This document shows positions 36,301 through 46,769 of a DNA stretch of 64,000 nucleotides, piece after piece. The notes beneath the pieces were generated by a model. It was not told the DNA's origin and did no database searches. It worked only from the letters and a program-made list of their open reading frames with translations. The stretch covers positions 55,523,181-55,587,180 of the forward strand of contig CM055315.2 of the NCBI GenBank assembly GCA_029255685.2, in the 5' to 3' direction. The position numbers were made by a program, and so were the translations under genes. Numbering within the stretch: position 1 is the first letter of the stretch; each line of letters starts with the position of its first letter. This DNA comes from Silene conica. Lineage: Eukaryota; Streptophyta; Magnoliopsida; Caryophyllales; Caryophyllaceae.

Positions 36301-39300
36301 ACCAGTGTCCGCACTCGACCCTCTGACATGCGTATGACATTTTGGACACTTTGTTTTAAGCCAAAATCCGTTTTTTCTTCCATTTTCATAAAATAGCCGA
36401 GTTTGAGACTTGGACATCGCACCCGTGCTGTGCTTCCTTGTGAGTTTGAGTAACATAAGTTCAATATCATTCTGCTTTGCCTTGTTTATAATTATTCCTG
36501 AGTTTGAGATTTTTGAACAGGTCACCTTCCATTGACATTTCGAACTCCACCTGTCAGCCCTCCCAGGCCTAGTTATTTGACAGGAATACGAAGAGTTTCT
36601 TCCCTGGAGTTTCGGCCTCACTTGCTGAGCTCTCCAGATTCAGGGTTAGCAGATCCACTTTTAGGGTATAGTGGATCTTCTGGTCAAACAGAGCGCAGTC
36701 TTCTACCTCGATCGACTATATATAATTGGAGCTGTGGGCACTTTTCAAAGCCTCTTCTTACAGCATCGGATGATGGTGAAGAACTGATTGCCAGAAGGGA
36801 AGCCAAGGAAAGATCTGCTTTGGACCTTATTGCAAAATCTCAGCATTGTTGTATGCTCATCTGTGATCTGTTTGTTTTAATTTTTTTTGTTTGTTTTGCG
36901 CCTGTCTTTTTTTCCACCCTTCTAACGTGCAAATTGCTCATTTTTTTCCCTTTATTTGGCAGCTGTGAGCAAGCTTAATAATCAGATTGCAAGCTGGGAT
37001 ACTAAATTTGAGACTGGTACACAAACGACTTTGCTACAACCTTTCTCTCCTGTGGTGATTGCTGCTGATAATAGTGAAAGAATTAGGTATGCTCGCTACC
37101 GCTTTGTTATTATGTTCAATTGGGCTCTTGAATCCTGTTGATTCTTTTTTTTTCTGACTTGTGATGAACTCCATGTCGATTGAGCTGAGGTTGATGAATG
37201 TTGATCCCTTTGTGTTGCTTTTATTGAATCATTGAGTCTGCTTGCAAAGTATATCAAGAATATATTATGGCGCATGTAAGGCCCTGTTCTTTTCGGCTGA
37301 AACGAGCTGAATTGAATTAATTGGAGTATAGCTTAATTGAACTAAATTGAGTGGAATTGAGGTGAAGTGAATTTAGTTGAATTAAAAGTTAATTATGTGA
37401 AGAGATGAACTGAACATAATTGATTTAACGTAAATAAAACTTAACGGAATACAACCAAGCAAAATTGAAAGGAGTTGAAATTAAGCCAAAAAGAACTGGG
37501 CCTAACTACCAACGGTGTTTACCCCTCCATCGAGCTTTGTGCAGATGACACTTCAGCAACTCAAATCTTCATTATAGTTGAAGCAGTCTTAGGGAAACAT
37601 CGATAGAATTGATTAGGACTCGTACATCGATAGGTTTTGTGTTGGTGTACTTTCTGCTCTATGCGTTTACTATCCTCTCGTTTAATAAAACTTGATTACC
37701 TTTAAATGTGCATTGAGTGTGTTAATGGGCTACAAAATTCTCCGTTTTAGCAGGTTGATTAGCTGATGAGTCAGATTAATGTCGCTTTAGTTGCATATAG
37801 TTTTTATTGCTGGACATGGCCTTTTTTAAGTTTTATATTTTACTGTATGAGGGTAGCTAGTGCTCTTTCATTTGACATCTTAATTTTGTTTTGGTTTTAG
37901 AAATAAACGTGTTCAATTTGGTTGTATTTTTTTCAGGGTATGGAATTATGAGGAACCCACCCTTCTCAACAGTTTTGACAATCAAGAGTTTCCCGATAAA
38001 GGAATTGCTAAGCTCTGTCTTCTGAATGAACTTGATGATAGCTTACTTCTTGTAGCCTCTGGTATAGATCCTCTCTCTCTCTCTCAGAGTTGTCTCAAGT
38101 AACAAATTGATTTTAAGTATGACAAAGTATTACTTTCAATGTTTTATGGGTACTTCATTTTATTACAGAATGTCATTTTTGTAGATGAATTTTGACTATT
38201 ATTCTGTTTAGCCACCGAAGTAAGAAAATATTCAAAACTTCTCTCACCAAAGTGGTGTATAGTTAAAATATTCACCAAAGTGGTTTTAGCCAATGTCACG
38301 GAATCAAATTAGAATTGGCCCAAACCTTTGGGCACCAAGGTGGTAATTTTCCAAAAGAGAAGGCTGATCTAACTGTTTCCTCCTGATGAAGGCGATGGAA
38401 ATGTGCGGATTTGGAAAGATTACTTGCAAAGGGGGCAACAGAAGCTGGTGACTGCCTTTTCTTCCATCCCACTTCAAGGACCTAGTACACGAAGTGTGAA
38501 TGCTGTTGTGGATTGGCAGCAGCAATCAGGATACCTGGTAGGTATAGCTTTCCAAGCAATTTGAGATTCATATTTTTGAATGTAAAACTTTGATCTTTAT
38601 GTAGTATCTCCATTACTTGGTGTTAGTTTACATCAGGGGACGTACCGTCAATCAAGGTGTGGGATCTTGATAAAGAACTGCTCTTGCATTCTATTTCGTC
38701 ATCATGTGACAGCAGAACATCAGCCTTGGTAAATTTCTCTAATCCTTATGGTTGTTTCAATTATTTATTTCTAATCCTCTATTGACCATTTGCCCTTCAA
38801 AACTGAACTTAACTGATAACTTATCTATCCTGTTTTGTTGCTAAGCAATGTTGTTAGGATCGAGATTCTATTTTGGATCGATGAGCTTCTTAGGATCGAG
38901 TCGGTAGGATCGGATCGTAGAATCGTAAGATCCTACAAATTAAATAAAATACATAATTATGCTATCAAAATATGTTAAAAGATTGTGCTTAAATCTCAAA
39001 ATACTTTTATCTTAGCATGTGCCTACTAATTATTCTCGTTTATAGTAGATTTCTATCTGAAAAAGCATATATAAAATTTTAGTAACTGGAAAAAATTAAA
39101 TGTTAAAATTGTAGGATAGGATTGTATAATAGTAAAATCGTGGGACCGGGTTAAGATTCTACTTTGAAATTTTTTGACACAAGTTGAATCGTAAGATCCT
39201 AAAAAGTTAAGATCCTACCTAGGATCGGATCGGTCACCATTTCTTTGAATCGTAGAATCGTAAGATTCTACTATCTGGATGGAGTTTAACAACAATGTTG

Positions 39301-42300
39301 CTAATAAATTGTAATCAATACAGTATCTTATTGAACAAGGCACATTCATAATCTGTGCTGTAAGATTAGGGCTCATCTTAGTGTTTAGTGGATTATACAA
39401 ATATACACTATGTTGCTCAGACACGGTTAGAAGTATCCGACATGGTATGTGTCCAAGTGTCGGATTCTTCTATTTTTGTGAAGAAAATCATGTTTTTGGT
39501 CTAAAATGAAGTGTCCAAGTGTCCTACCCATGTCCGAGTGTCCTACCTATGTCCGAGTGTCAAGTGTCCAGTGTACGACACGGGTACACGAGGTCATATT
39601 GAAGAGTCCAAGCAACATAGATTATACACCATCATTCATTTTGTGCTTTTGATAGAATTTTATTTTGAACAGAGTGGGAAAGGTCTCACTCTTGTTAAGC
39701 GGTAAGGTTGCATATATCAAGCCACCTCTTTCTCCAACCCTGTATTGGCAGGAGTTGTGAGAGTTTGAGGCATCAGGTTAATTTTGTTGTTGTAATGGGT
39801 TTGAACTCATAGTGGCTTAAATATGAAGGTATGGTACATATTGTTGGGGACTGGGAGGGTGAGTGCAACTTATTGCCAGGACTGAGATTGCCATGGTTCA
39901 CTGCATCTCATGATTGTGTTCGATGAAACGCCTGTGGGGAAGATTTCCATTGAAAATGATGCATGAAATTCGTGCCTAAGGTTTGACATCCTTTCCCTTC
40001 TATTGCTGACCTGTGGCTGGGCATGGGAGCTGATGAAGCTACATTAATTTGTTGGCTTGAAATTTAGAACATCTCAAACTTGAAGACATGTGGCATGAGT
40101 TTTAATCAAGTGGGATATTCATTACTTCCACACTTTGTGTACATGTGAAGTAATAGTTTATGAACCCTTGCATTTTTCCAGTAAATAAATCTCACTCCTC
40201 TTATACCTAGTTCTTGGTATGTCTGCTGGAACCTATGTTACTCCGACTGGAGTACGAGTGTCAGACATGGGTAATTGTCAAGTGTTGGATTCAGCACTAA
40301 AATTTTGAGACACAGGGACCGTCCCTGTTCTAAAATGAGGATACGGGTGCAGGGAGACGTCTTCAACACAAAAATATACTTCTAATGGATAAAAGTTTCT
40401 CAAATAAGACTTAGTATCATTCAATAAAATTCTAAATGCCTTATAAACCTCTCTTCCTCTACTGATATGGTACAAGCCTCACCAGTTCAGCCCTCCTAGG
40501 AGAAGTGTGGTGTATGGATCCTGTATCCATGTCATGTCGTGTAAGGTTGGCACAATTGTTATTAAAGTTCCCAAGTTCGTTATGATCTTCTCTCAAATAT
40601 GCTCAATATGTCGATGTTTGTTTTCTTCTGAATTTCATTTATTTTTTCGGAGTTTCCGTTTTATTTTTTTTTCTTATTTTCTTTCATCTCCTCCGTTCTT
40701 TATATATTGAGTTTGTTTTTTGTTTACACGTTCATATTCTTATTGTTCCCGCCTTCAGTTTTCATCCAGTTTTTTTATAATCTTTGTCGTTCCATTACCC
40801 ATATCCTCTTAAAAGGTTATTTTCAGATCCGATTCATTAATTGACATGTGTTGAAATTCGTGATTGCTACTTCCTCTGATTCTTCAGATATTCTCCATTT
40901 ACTTTTGCACAAAGATTAAGAAATGTAATTTGGGCGAGTGGTGGACTGGGGGTTGTCAGCATGTCAACATTGAATGTTAGCCACTCGAAACATGCTTAAA
41001 TTAGAAATGTGGCAATTCTAAGAATAGGCCAATAGTTGAAATGAGGCAATTCCTGACAAACGGAAGGAGTATTGTTTAATATTCCCTCTCACTCACTGGA
41101 CTTGAAACATTTTCTATTTTCCGCAAATGCAAATTCACTGGACTTGTAACATTTTCATTAAGGTTAAAGGTAAGACAGTCAAATGCGATTTTTACCCTTA
41201 TTATGTGGAGGGTTGCGCTTTAAAGGGTAATATAATTTTAATTTAATTGTGCAATACCATAACGTTGCAATCAGAGTCAGTGGGAGGGAGTATGGTTTAT
41301 GAGATGTAATTTAAGTTGTAAGTTAGCAACTGTTTTTGATTGTACGTCTCTGCAAATAGCTGAATAATAGAGAATCTTGGTTCCTAAGAATTTGAGGTTG
41401 CCTGAACTGTCTCGGTGTCATGTCTCTGCAAATAAGAGTTATCGTTGGAATAAATAAAGGAACTAAAAAGAGAGCAGAGGAGGAGAAAGATGAGAATAAA
41501 GGGAGGAGAGAAAAGAAATATTGGCATAACGAGTGTAGAGAACTGGAGAGGATAAGGGATGTATTGAGTCTGTTCCTCTTTCCGAATTTTTTATTTCAAG
41601 ATCATGATAAAGAGCTGAGGAAAAAGAAAGCTAAGTTTATCTTCTTCAACATCATCTGAGTGTAGGGTGACTAGGGTCATTACTTTGTTTATATTGCACG
41701 TGGTAAAATTGGGATGGAGTTAAAAATTTGTCCCCTAAGAAAGAAAGTATTGAATAAATTGATCGCAAATTATGAGTTGTTTTTCTCTTTAATGAAGCTA
41801 TTAAGAGGGGAACAAGAGTTAGCTCAAATATTAAGAGCTCTCTTACTCCAACCATGAAGTTGGGGGTTCGATTCTCACCCACGACATAAGTGCCCTAAAA
41901 AAAAGAGAAGCTATTAAAAGAAGGTAAAATAGAATTTCCACAATAATTGAACATTCTTCAGATAACACTGCGAATAAAAATTGTGTTTATGCCCCAAAAA
42001 GTCATTTTGGTTAGAATCATTAGACAAAAGAATCAAATGATTCGGTTGATACATTCGAGTAATTAAATGTTTCACTGTTCTTTTCTGTGTAACAAACTAA
42101 CAATACTTGTGTTATTTGCTTTGTTTTTTTAGAAGTTTTCTTTATATTTGGATAGATCCTCTTCCTCCTTTTTTTCCTGGTGATAGGCATAGTTAACTCT
42201 GTAAATGGGTTTGCAGGCTGCGTCTCAAGTTCATGGAAGTCAATTTGCAGCTGGGTTTGTTGATGGCTCTGTTAGACTATATGATGTCAGGACACCTGAT

Positions 42301-44885
42301 ATGTGAGTTACATTGTTCTTCTGTTTAATAGTGTAGTTTCAAATGAATTAGTGAGTGTTAAATCTAAGTGCTTCCCACATTTTGAGGAGACATTGTCCAT
42401 ACACAAGTTCAGTTAGGTGTTAACCTTCATGACATGAAAATCAGATGGGTTATAATATCTTATACTCTCTCCAGTTCTACTGGTGTAAGATAATATTTCT
42501 CAAAGATGAATAGGAAATCCTAGCAATGGGGTGTATAGTCTCAATATCATGATGGCCAGCCAATTTGTTAGTTTAGTATAGTTGACCTTGCATATAGTAA
42601 TAATTTTTGTAGATGCCCTGTAGATACTTCACTCTAGCGGTTGAACAGTTCTAAATCAAATGTCATCTTATCTCAGTTTCTGTTTTTGCTTTCTTTTTTG
42701 GTGATGTTTTCCTTAGTCTGAACAGTTGCAGTTTTTGTTTTGCTGTATTTTGAATATTTCATTTTTACTTTCCATTTGTTTTATTTTATCTAGGCTTGTT
42801 TGTTCTACCCGGCCTCATGTTCAAAAAGTTGAAAGAGTTGTAGGAATTGGCTTTCAACCAGGACTTGATCCTGCGAAGGTTTGTCTTTTGACTGATACTC
42901 AGATTGTATATATTCATTTTGGCCTCGGGTCCTTCTAATCCATGATTTAAAATTCGGTACCCGCCGCAATCGCGATAATGGTGTGGTGTCCACACAACTG
43001 TCTCTCTGAGTCACTGTCATAACAGTGATTTTTATTTTACCAGTTTTTGTAGTTATTTATCATCTATTGACTATTTCATATAAAGTTGATTAGTTCCATT
43101 TAGAATTGTTAATGTGACTAGTGCTGTACAATTTTTAAGAGCTTTTCACTACAAAATTTGACGGGTACAAGTTATAACTCGTTCATCTCGGTTTCATCAT
43201 GGGCTGTATCAGGCCATGTTGGCTGATATTTTCCTTTATTTAATTACTCGATACATCACGGTTATCTCATCTCGGCCGGCTCCGATACCGATACATCTCA
43301 GACGATACTATACGTCTCAGAGGAGATTCTAGACCATGCTTCTAACTGGTTATTTTACATTTCATTTTGGGGTAGGACTTTTTATCAAAATGAGGAAAAT
43401 GCGATCCAACTTGCACCACCCTTTAGATTCTTGTAAAGTAAAGCGGCGTAAGAGGATGGGATGGTCTAATTCAGAGAAATAGAGGGTTAGTTCAGAGAAG
43501 AAAAGAGAGAGAAGTTGAAAAAGTTGTGTAGTAACTTAGGCCTAGTTTGCTTTACTTCAACCGCATGGAGAATTATTTCCAAACAAGAAATAATCCTCCA
43601 TTTTTTTTCACTTCTATAGTATCTCATCGACAACTTTATCATTCTATTTATATAAATTAAAGAGAACAATATTTTAATTATAGAAGAAAAAAGTCAACAA
43701 AATAAAAAATGTGTCATCCCTTTTGATAATACTAATGTATGTTTTTTTTCTTTTGTGAAACATAAAAATATAAAAACTTCGTTATTTATTGGCCAAAAGA
43801 ATATTTCTCTAAATATATAGTTCGAAATATCAACTATGAAGAGCATAAGAGAAAAAAATTTGAATTTTAAATATACATTAAAAAAAATTACTTTAAGGGT
43901 TCATCTTGATAGCTTCGACTTGGAAAGAGATTATAGTGACCTTCCCGGGCCTTAGAATCAATAAGCATGGACACAACAGTTCTCATTGAAGGGCGATCAT
44001 ACGGTGACATAGTAGTACACAACAACCCAAGCTTTAAAACCATCGTCATGTGAGTAACAATGCTTTCATCACGAGAAACCGAGTTCTTTTTAATGTTCCT
44101 CACCCAACTAACAAGATCGCCTCCTTGGTCTAACGGTTGGACGCGTCTTTCCTGTTAGTAGCTTCATCATGACCACACTGTAGCTGTATATGTCGCATTT
44201 TTCTGTGACTTCCATGGTATATGCATACTCTGTAAATGGAATAATTAAAGCGAGTGATAGCTTAATTCTCGGAGGAGATAAGAGTGTGTTGGGGATTTAA
44301 TCTTTTACCAGAAGATATCTTCCTCAGTGTACACCGACCACTACCTCACTTGCATTTTTTCTCCCCCAAAATTAAACGGACGTGGGTGCAACAGTTTTAA
44401 CCCTGTGAAATTCTGTTTGAATTACAAAATTGTGTTAGACCTTGATCTACTGTTTATTTTCTGGAGAAAACCACTTGACACATTTCCATTTGGTTGCCTC
44501 CATTGTTTACCGTTGGAGTTTCTTTTTTCTCTCATTTTTTTCTCAGATTGTTAGTGCATCTCAAGCCGGAGACATTCAATTCCTGGATCTTAGAAATCAG
44601 AGTGATGCATATCTAACAATTGACGCCCATAGGGGATCGCTCACTGCTTTAGCTGTCCATCGGCACGCCCCAATCGTTGCAAGTGGATCAGCAAAACAAC
44701 TAATTAAAGTCTTCAGCCTTGAAGGTGAGCAATTGGGTTGCATTCGCTATCATCCGACTTTCATGGCCCAGAAGATTGGGCCTGTGAGCTGTCTCACATT
44801 CCATCCATATGAAGTTTTACTCGCAGCAGGTGCTGCTGATCCTTTTGTCACCTTATATGCTGATGATAACAGTCCAGCAAGATGA
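21308..44885 (+). CDS. RAPTOR1: RAPTOR1, regulatory-associated protein of TOR (23 exons, 1385 aa)
   Basis: RAPTOR is the scaffold of TOR complex 1: it binds TOR kinase and brings in substrates such as S6 kinase in the cytoplasm. The joined exons encode 1385 residues, close to Arabidopsis RAPTOR1B as I recall it (about 1340). Residues about 85-330 form the raptor N-terminal caspase-like (RNC) domain, with [31 protein letters not shown] and VFDCSAAG. H225 and C268 sit at the caspase dyad positions. The middle (about 360-760) is the HEAT region, including [20 protein letters not shown] and [16 protein letters not shown] Ser-rich linker follows, then seven-bladed WD40 repeats (about 1065 to the end, with [11 protein letters not shown] and [16 protein letters not shown]). 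The N-terminus (about 20-80) is a poorly conserved Asn/Thr/Asp-rich tract. The ATG at 21308 gives the conserved MALGDL start. All junctions keep frame, so the gene looks intact. Confidence 0.97.
23180..23745. mobile_element. hAT-type MITE in RAPTOR1 intron 2
   Basis: This 566-bp element is flanked by a perfect 8-bp target duplication, GCTGCTAT (23172-23179 and 23746-23753). Terminal inverted repeats are imperfect: TAGGGTTGTGCAAA on the left, TAGGACTGTACAAA read inward from the right. Both ends are dense in ACCGGACCGG/GGTCCGGTCC repeats, while the centre is AT-rich. There is no transposase. An 8-bp duplication and TAGGG ends fit the hAT superfamily. Confidence 0.85.
23754..26816 (+). other. 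RAPTOR1 intron 2, remainder
   Basis: This is 3.1 kb of AT-rich intron sequence. I found no open frame with recognisable similarity and no confirmed element boundaries. It ends in a normal acceptor (GTTAG) before exon 3. Confidence 0.6.
26918..27306. repeat. Foldback in RAPTOR1 intron 3: Stowaway-like MITE plus inverted flank
   Basis: A 317-bp MITE (26954-27270) has TA duplications and long terminal inverted repeats starting CTCCCTCCATTATTC. Beyond the element, 36 bp on each side (26918-26953 and 27271-27306) are also perfect inverted copies of each other. The total arms are 69 and 67 nt and differ only by a 2-nt indel. The foldback lies entirely within intron 3, 18 bp after exon 3. Confidence 0.85.
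28928..29382. mobile_element. hAT-type MITE in RAPTOR1 intron 6
   Basis: This 455-bp element is flanked by a perfect 8-bp duplication, GTAAATCC (28920-28927 and 29383-29390). The ends are TAGAGCTGGCAA and, inward from the right, TAGAGGTGGCAA. Subterminal regions are runs of GACCCGACCCG and relatives around an AT-rich core. There is no coding capacity. It is a different family from the intron 2 element but has the same design. Confidence 0.85.
30251..31033. mobile_element. MITE with CTCCCTCC ends in RAPTOR1 intron 9
   Basis: The 16-bp terminal repeat TACTCCCTCCTATTCA is perfect at both ends, including the TA duplication (30249-30250 and 31034-31035). At 783 bp it is long for a Stowaway-type MITE. 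Its interior is strand-biased: a C-rich part (30360-30480), then a long G-rich part (30500-30930). Just inside the right end GTAAACAATCTATT occurs twice. No protein motif is seen. Confidence 0.7.
31525..31782. mobile_element. Degenerate Stowaway-like MITE in RAPTOR1 intron 10
   Basis: The ends resemble each other as inverted repeats (CTCGCTGCAGTTCAC on the left, CTCACTCCATTTTCC read in from the right). Matching TTTGCTT and AACTTTGACC-like inner words and TA at both borders support it. The arms are diverged, so this is an old copy. Confidence 0.55.
31783..33544 (+). other. RAPTOR1 intron 10, remainder
   Basis: This is 1.8 kb of AT-rich intron without a recognisable gene, element border or RNA. 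It ends in a normal acceptor (TATAG) before exon 11. Confidence 0.55.
34080..34537. mobile_element. Tourist-like (PIF/Harbinger) MITE in RAPTOR1 intron 12
   Basis: This 458-bp element has the perfect terminal repeat GGGGGTGTTTGGTTCA and a TTA target duplication (34077-34079, 34538-34540). Inner regions pair further (ATGGGCATGGGTTTGG with CTAAACCCATGCCTC). The flanks look like an older CTCCCTC-type repeat split by this insertion, but its ends are unclear. Confidence 0.85.
37280..37502. mobile_element. Small Harbinger-type MITE in RAPTOR1 intron 17
   Basis: This 223-bp element has ends GGCCCTGTTCTTTTCGGCT and, inward from the right, GGCCCAGTTCTTTTTGGCT. A TAA duplication flanks it (37277-37279, 37503-37505). 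The interior is rich in GAATTGA and TTGAATT words. Confidence 0.8.
38729..42216 (+). other. RAPTOR1 intron 20 with several decayed repeats
   Basis: This 3.5-kb intron lies inside the WD40 coding part. At 38855-39285 there is a block with repeated GGATCG and GAATCGTAGAATCGTAAGAT. At 39409-39620 an element has inverted ends CTATGTTGCTCAGACAC and CTATGTTGCTTGGACTC, with an interior of GTGTCC(A/G)AGTGT repeats. A partial relative starts at 40232. At 41092-41290 is a degenerate Stowaway-like MITE with TA borders and CCCTC ends. A possible further one spans 40689-41069. No gene was found. Confidence 0.6.
39409..39620. mobile_element. Short inverted-repeat element in RAPTOR1 intron 20
   Basis: The ends CTATGTTGCT are perfect for ten bases and similar beyond. 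The interior carries GTGTCCAAGTGTC, CCATGTCCGAGTGTCC and related repeats. The flanks resemble an 8-bp duplication (ATATACAC and TTATACAC) but not perfectly, so the superfamily is uncertain. Confidence 0.55.
43888..44229 (-). pseudogene. LRR receptor kinase gene fragment, antisense in RAPTOR1 intron 22
   Basis: The minus strand encodes the last part of a protein kinase of the LRR-RLK (subfamily XI-like) type. Visible motifs are [15 protein letters not shown] (subdomain VIII-IX), [25 protein letters not shown] (subdomain XI) and VVSML. A one-base frameshift near 44145 separates the first part from the rest. The fragment starts right after TTTACAG, a good acceptor site. Genes of this family often have an intron at this point in the kinase domain, so the copy probably moved as DNA, not through mRNA. 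It lacks ATP-binding and catalytic-loop regions and cannot make a kinase. It would be spliced out of RAPTOR1 pre-mRNA as antisense sequence. Confidence 0.85.
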
Positions 44886-45731
44886 ATCTTCAATTCTTGA
44901 AGGCAGTGACTCGGGTTTGGTGTTTTCAGAATACCTGGGAAAATCTATCGAGATTTATGCAATTTCGCTTTCTTTTCATGATGCGTATTCATTAGCCTCC
45001 CTGTGTAATATGTTGAGCCAGTTGGAAGAAGTCGAATATATTCCACAGTTCCAGGGAGGCTTTGGCTAATAAGGTTTGCTATATAGATATCAATGTAAAT
45101 GTATAAATTTATTCTGTATTTGTCTTTATTTTATTTTTTTCACCTTGTATCTTCATTCATCTGTGGGAGATAGGAATTCATGTGTTTGTTTGAATTGGTT
45201 AGTTTGTAACAATTTAGCTATGTTTGTGTTGGTGGCTGCTGTAATAGCGTCACCTGAAGTTGAGTGTGTAAGGTTCTTGTATATATAGATTGTTTGAAAT
45301 GTGAACTATATAATCAAAACTAGCAATTGCACCATGTTGTAAGCAGATCATTGGTCACTGTTTCCCTTCGCCGTCTTTCAATTTTGTGACTGTCTTAAGG
45401 TTCGTTTTCTTTGTAGTGTTTTTGCTTGTTTGTTTCTCACCACGGATGGGCTATCCATGGTCTGATTGTTGTTTGTTCCTCCGTTCTTTTTACTGTTCAG
45501 ATTAGTTTGGTCTGATTGTTGTGGGTGACGCTGGGTGTGGCGGTGAGGTGTTTTGTTTCTGTCTTCATGTTTGTTGGGTGGTGATCTGTTTTTTGTCTTT
45601 TTACTGTTTAGATTAGTTTGGCCTGATTGTTGTGGGTGATGCTGGGGCTGGGTGTGGCAGTGAGGTGTTTTGTTTCTTAGTCTTTATGCTTATTGGGTGG
45701 TGATCTGTTTTTTCGTTCTCGGGTTGTGGAT
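44886..45731 (+). other. RAPTOR1 3' UTR and downstream intergenic sequence
   Basis: AT-rich sequence follows the RAPTOR1 stop. Possible poly(A) signal-like words (GCTAATAAGG, TGTATAAATTTATT) lie at 45065-45115; the true end is not determinable. A tandem duplication fills 45486-45716. No gene was seen. Confidence 0.5.
45486..45716. repeat. Tandem duplication of about 115 bp
   Basis: Two adjacent copies (45486-45597 and 45598-45716) share TTTTTACTGTT.AGATTAGTTTGG, GATTGTTGTGGGTGA and GGGTGGTGATCTGTTTTTT, with scattered substitutions and a short insertion. It lies directly upstream of the TPR pseudogene. Confidence 0.8.
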
Positions 45732-46769
45732 ATGACGTCACTTTCTGTATATCATGAATTTCTGGATAATTCTGCATGTGTCCATGTTAGTGATGGGTTT
45801 ATTGATGATGAGGAGGAAAGAATGATAGGTCATTTCACGAAAATGAAGGGCCTTGTCTAGGTGAAGGCGCTTAAAGACAAAGGAAACGTTCTTTTTAGGC
45901 AAATCACTTTGATGATGCTGCTTCATGTTATGATGAGGCTTGTAAAGTTTTTGGTATGAGCATGGGTGGTATTGGAGGTGAGGATATTCAACTGTTATCT
46001 AACATTTCAATCTCCCTTAATTCTAATCTGGCGGCTTGTGTCCTAAAACTTGAGGAATTCAGAGCTGCTGTGGATTTGTGTACCATGATTTTGAAATCAT
46101 TTCCAAGAAGTGTTAAGGCTCGTTTTCGTAGGGCAATGCCATATATGAAGTTGAATACGTTTTTAGAAGCAAAAGTGGATTCGGTGGAAGCATTGGGGGT
46201 AGAACCTAAAAATAAAGATGTTATGGGGGGATTAAAGGTGGTTAAAGGTCAACTCCTTATTAAGGCTAATGCTAAAAGAGTGTTGAAGGGCGTTTCGTCT
46301 GATGGATGGGTGTGAACAATAAGAAGCAGGTGCATACTTCGGATACTGTGTATGCTCCTGAAAGTAATATATAAGATTGTGAGAGTGTGGTTATGGAGGC
46401 GACGGAAGCCCATGAAGAGGTGAGTGTAAAGGAAAATGTGAGTATGTATGTGGAGATGGCTGAAACTGCAAATAGTGGGAGGACTAATCAGAATTCGGAT
46501 TTGGAGATAAATGATCCTAACAAGTCTTCTCTTGAGTTTTCAGAAAAAGGGGGAGGATGTTCCCGTCGGAGGATTTCTGGACAGGATTATCTAAAGCTTA
46601 TTCAGGGTAATAAGGTGATGTATTACCACAAAACGATATGTCAAATATAACAGTTCAAATTTGTCATATTGAGCCTAAGGAGGAGGAAGAAAGTTCAAGT
46701 GGGTTTTGTAAGAAAAAGGATAAGAGAAAGAGGAGACTCTCTAAACCCCGGAAACGCAAGATGGGGATT
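45732..46769 (+). pseudogene. TPR-domain protein pseudogene
   Basis: A presumed start at 45732 leads into an acidic N-terminus, then a stop at 45858-45860. A TPR region follows. The first TPR (ALKDKGNVLF, then DDAASCYDEA) is split by a frameshift near 45900. Two more units follow in frame up to 46315: SISLNSNLAACVLKLEEF and SVKARFRRAMPYMKLNTFLEA. TPR domains of this kind bind chaperones or other partners. After 46315 the frame breaks again, and a Lys/Arg-rich end (KKKDKRKRRLSKPRKRK) precedes the truncation by an Athila LTR at 46770. No introns interrupt the TPR region, which fits a retrocopy, but I cannot see a poly(A) tail or target duplication. Confidence 0.75.

Larger units (their letters stand above)
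21308..44885 (+). other. RAPTOR1: RAPTOR1 exon-intron map
   Basis: Coding exons: 21308-21685, 22346-22448, 26817-26899, 27390-27548, 27634-27750, 27888-28039, 29538-29692, 29779-29923, 30135-30213, 31074-31175, 33545-33628, 33739-33849, 34692-35054, 35151-35334, 35598-36203, 36521-36850, 36963-37086, 37937-38061, 38392-38537, 38627-38728, 42217-42302, 42794-42878, 44547-44885. The sum is 4158 bases. I placed each boundary by protein continuity and GT/AG ends. Long introns are 2 (4.4 kb), 6 (1.5 kb), 10 (2.4 kb), 20 (3.5 kb) and 22 (1.7 kb). Most of their excess length is transposon or unassigned AT-rich sequence. Introns 1, 4, 5, 7, 8, 11, 13-16, 19 and 21 show nothing beyond splice signals. 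Intron 18 has a short CT microsatellite and a repeated CACCAAAGTGG. Confidence 0.9.

Noticed and set aside
44103-44160. tRNA-like word GGTCTAACGGTTGGACGCG
   Set aside because: It does not fold as a tRNA and lies within the antisense LRR-RLK fragment.
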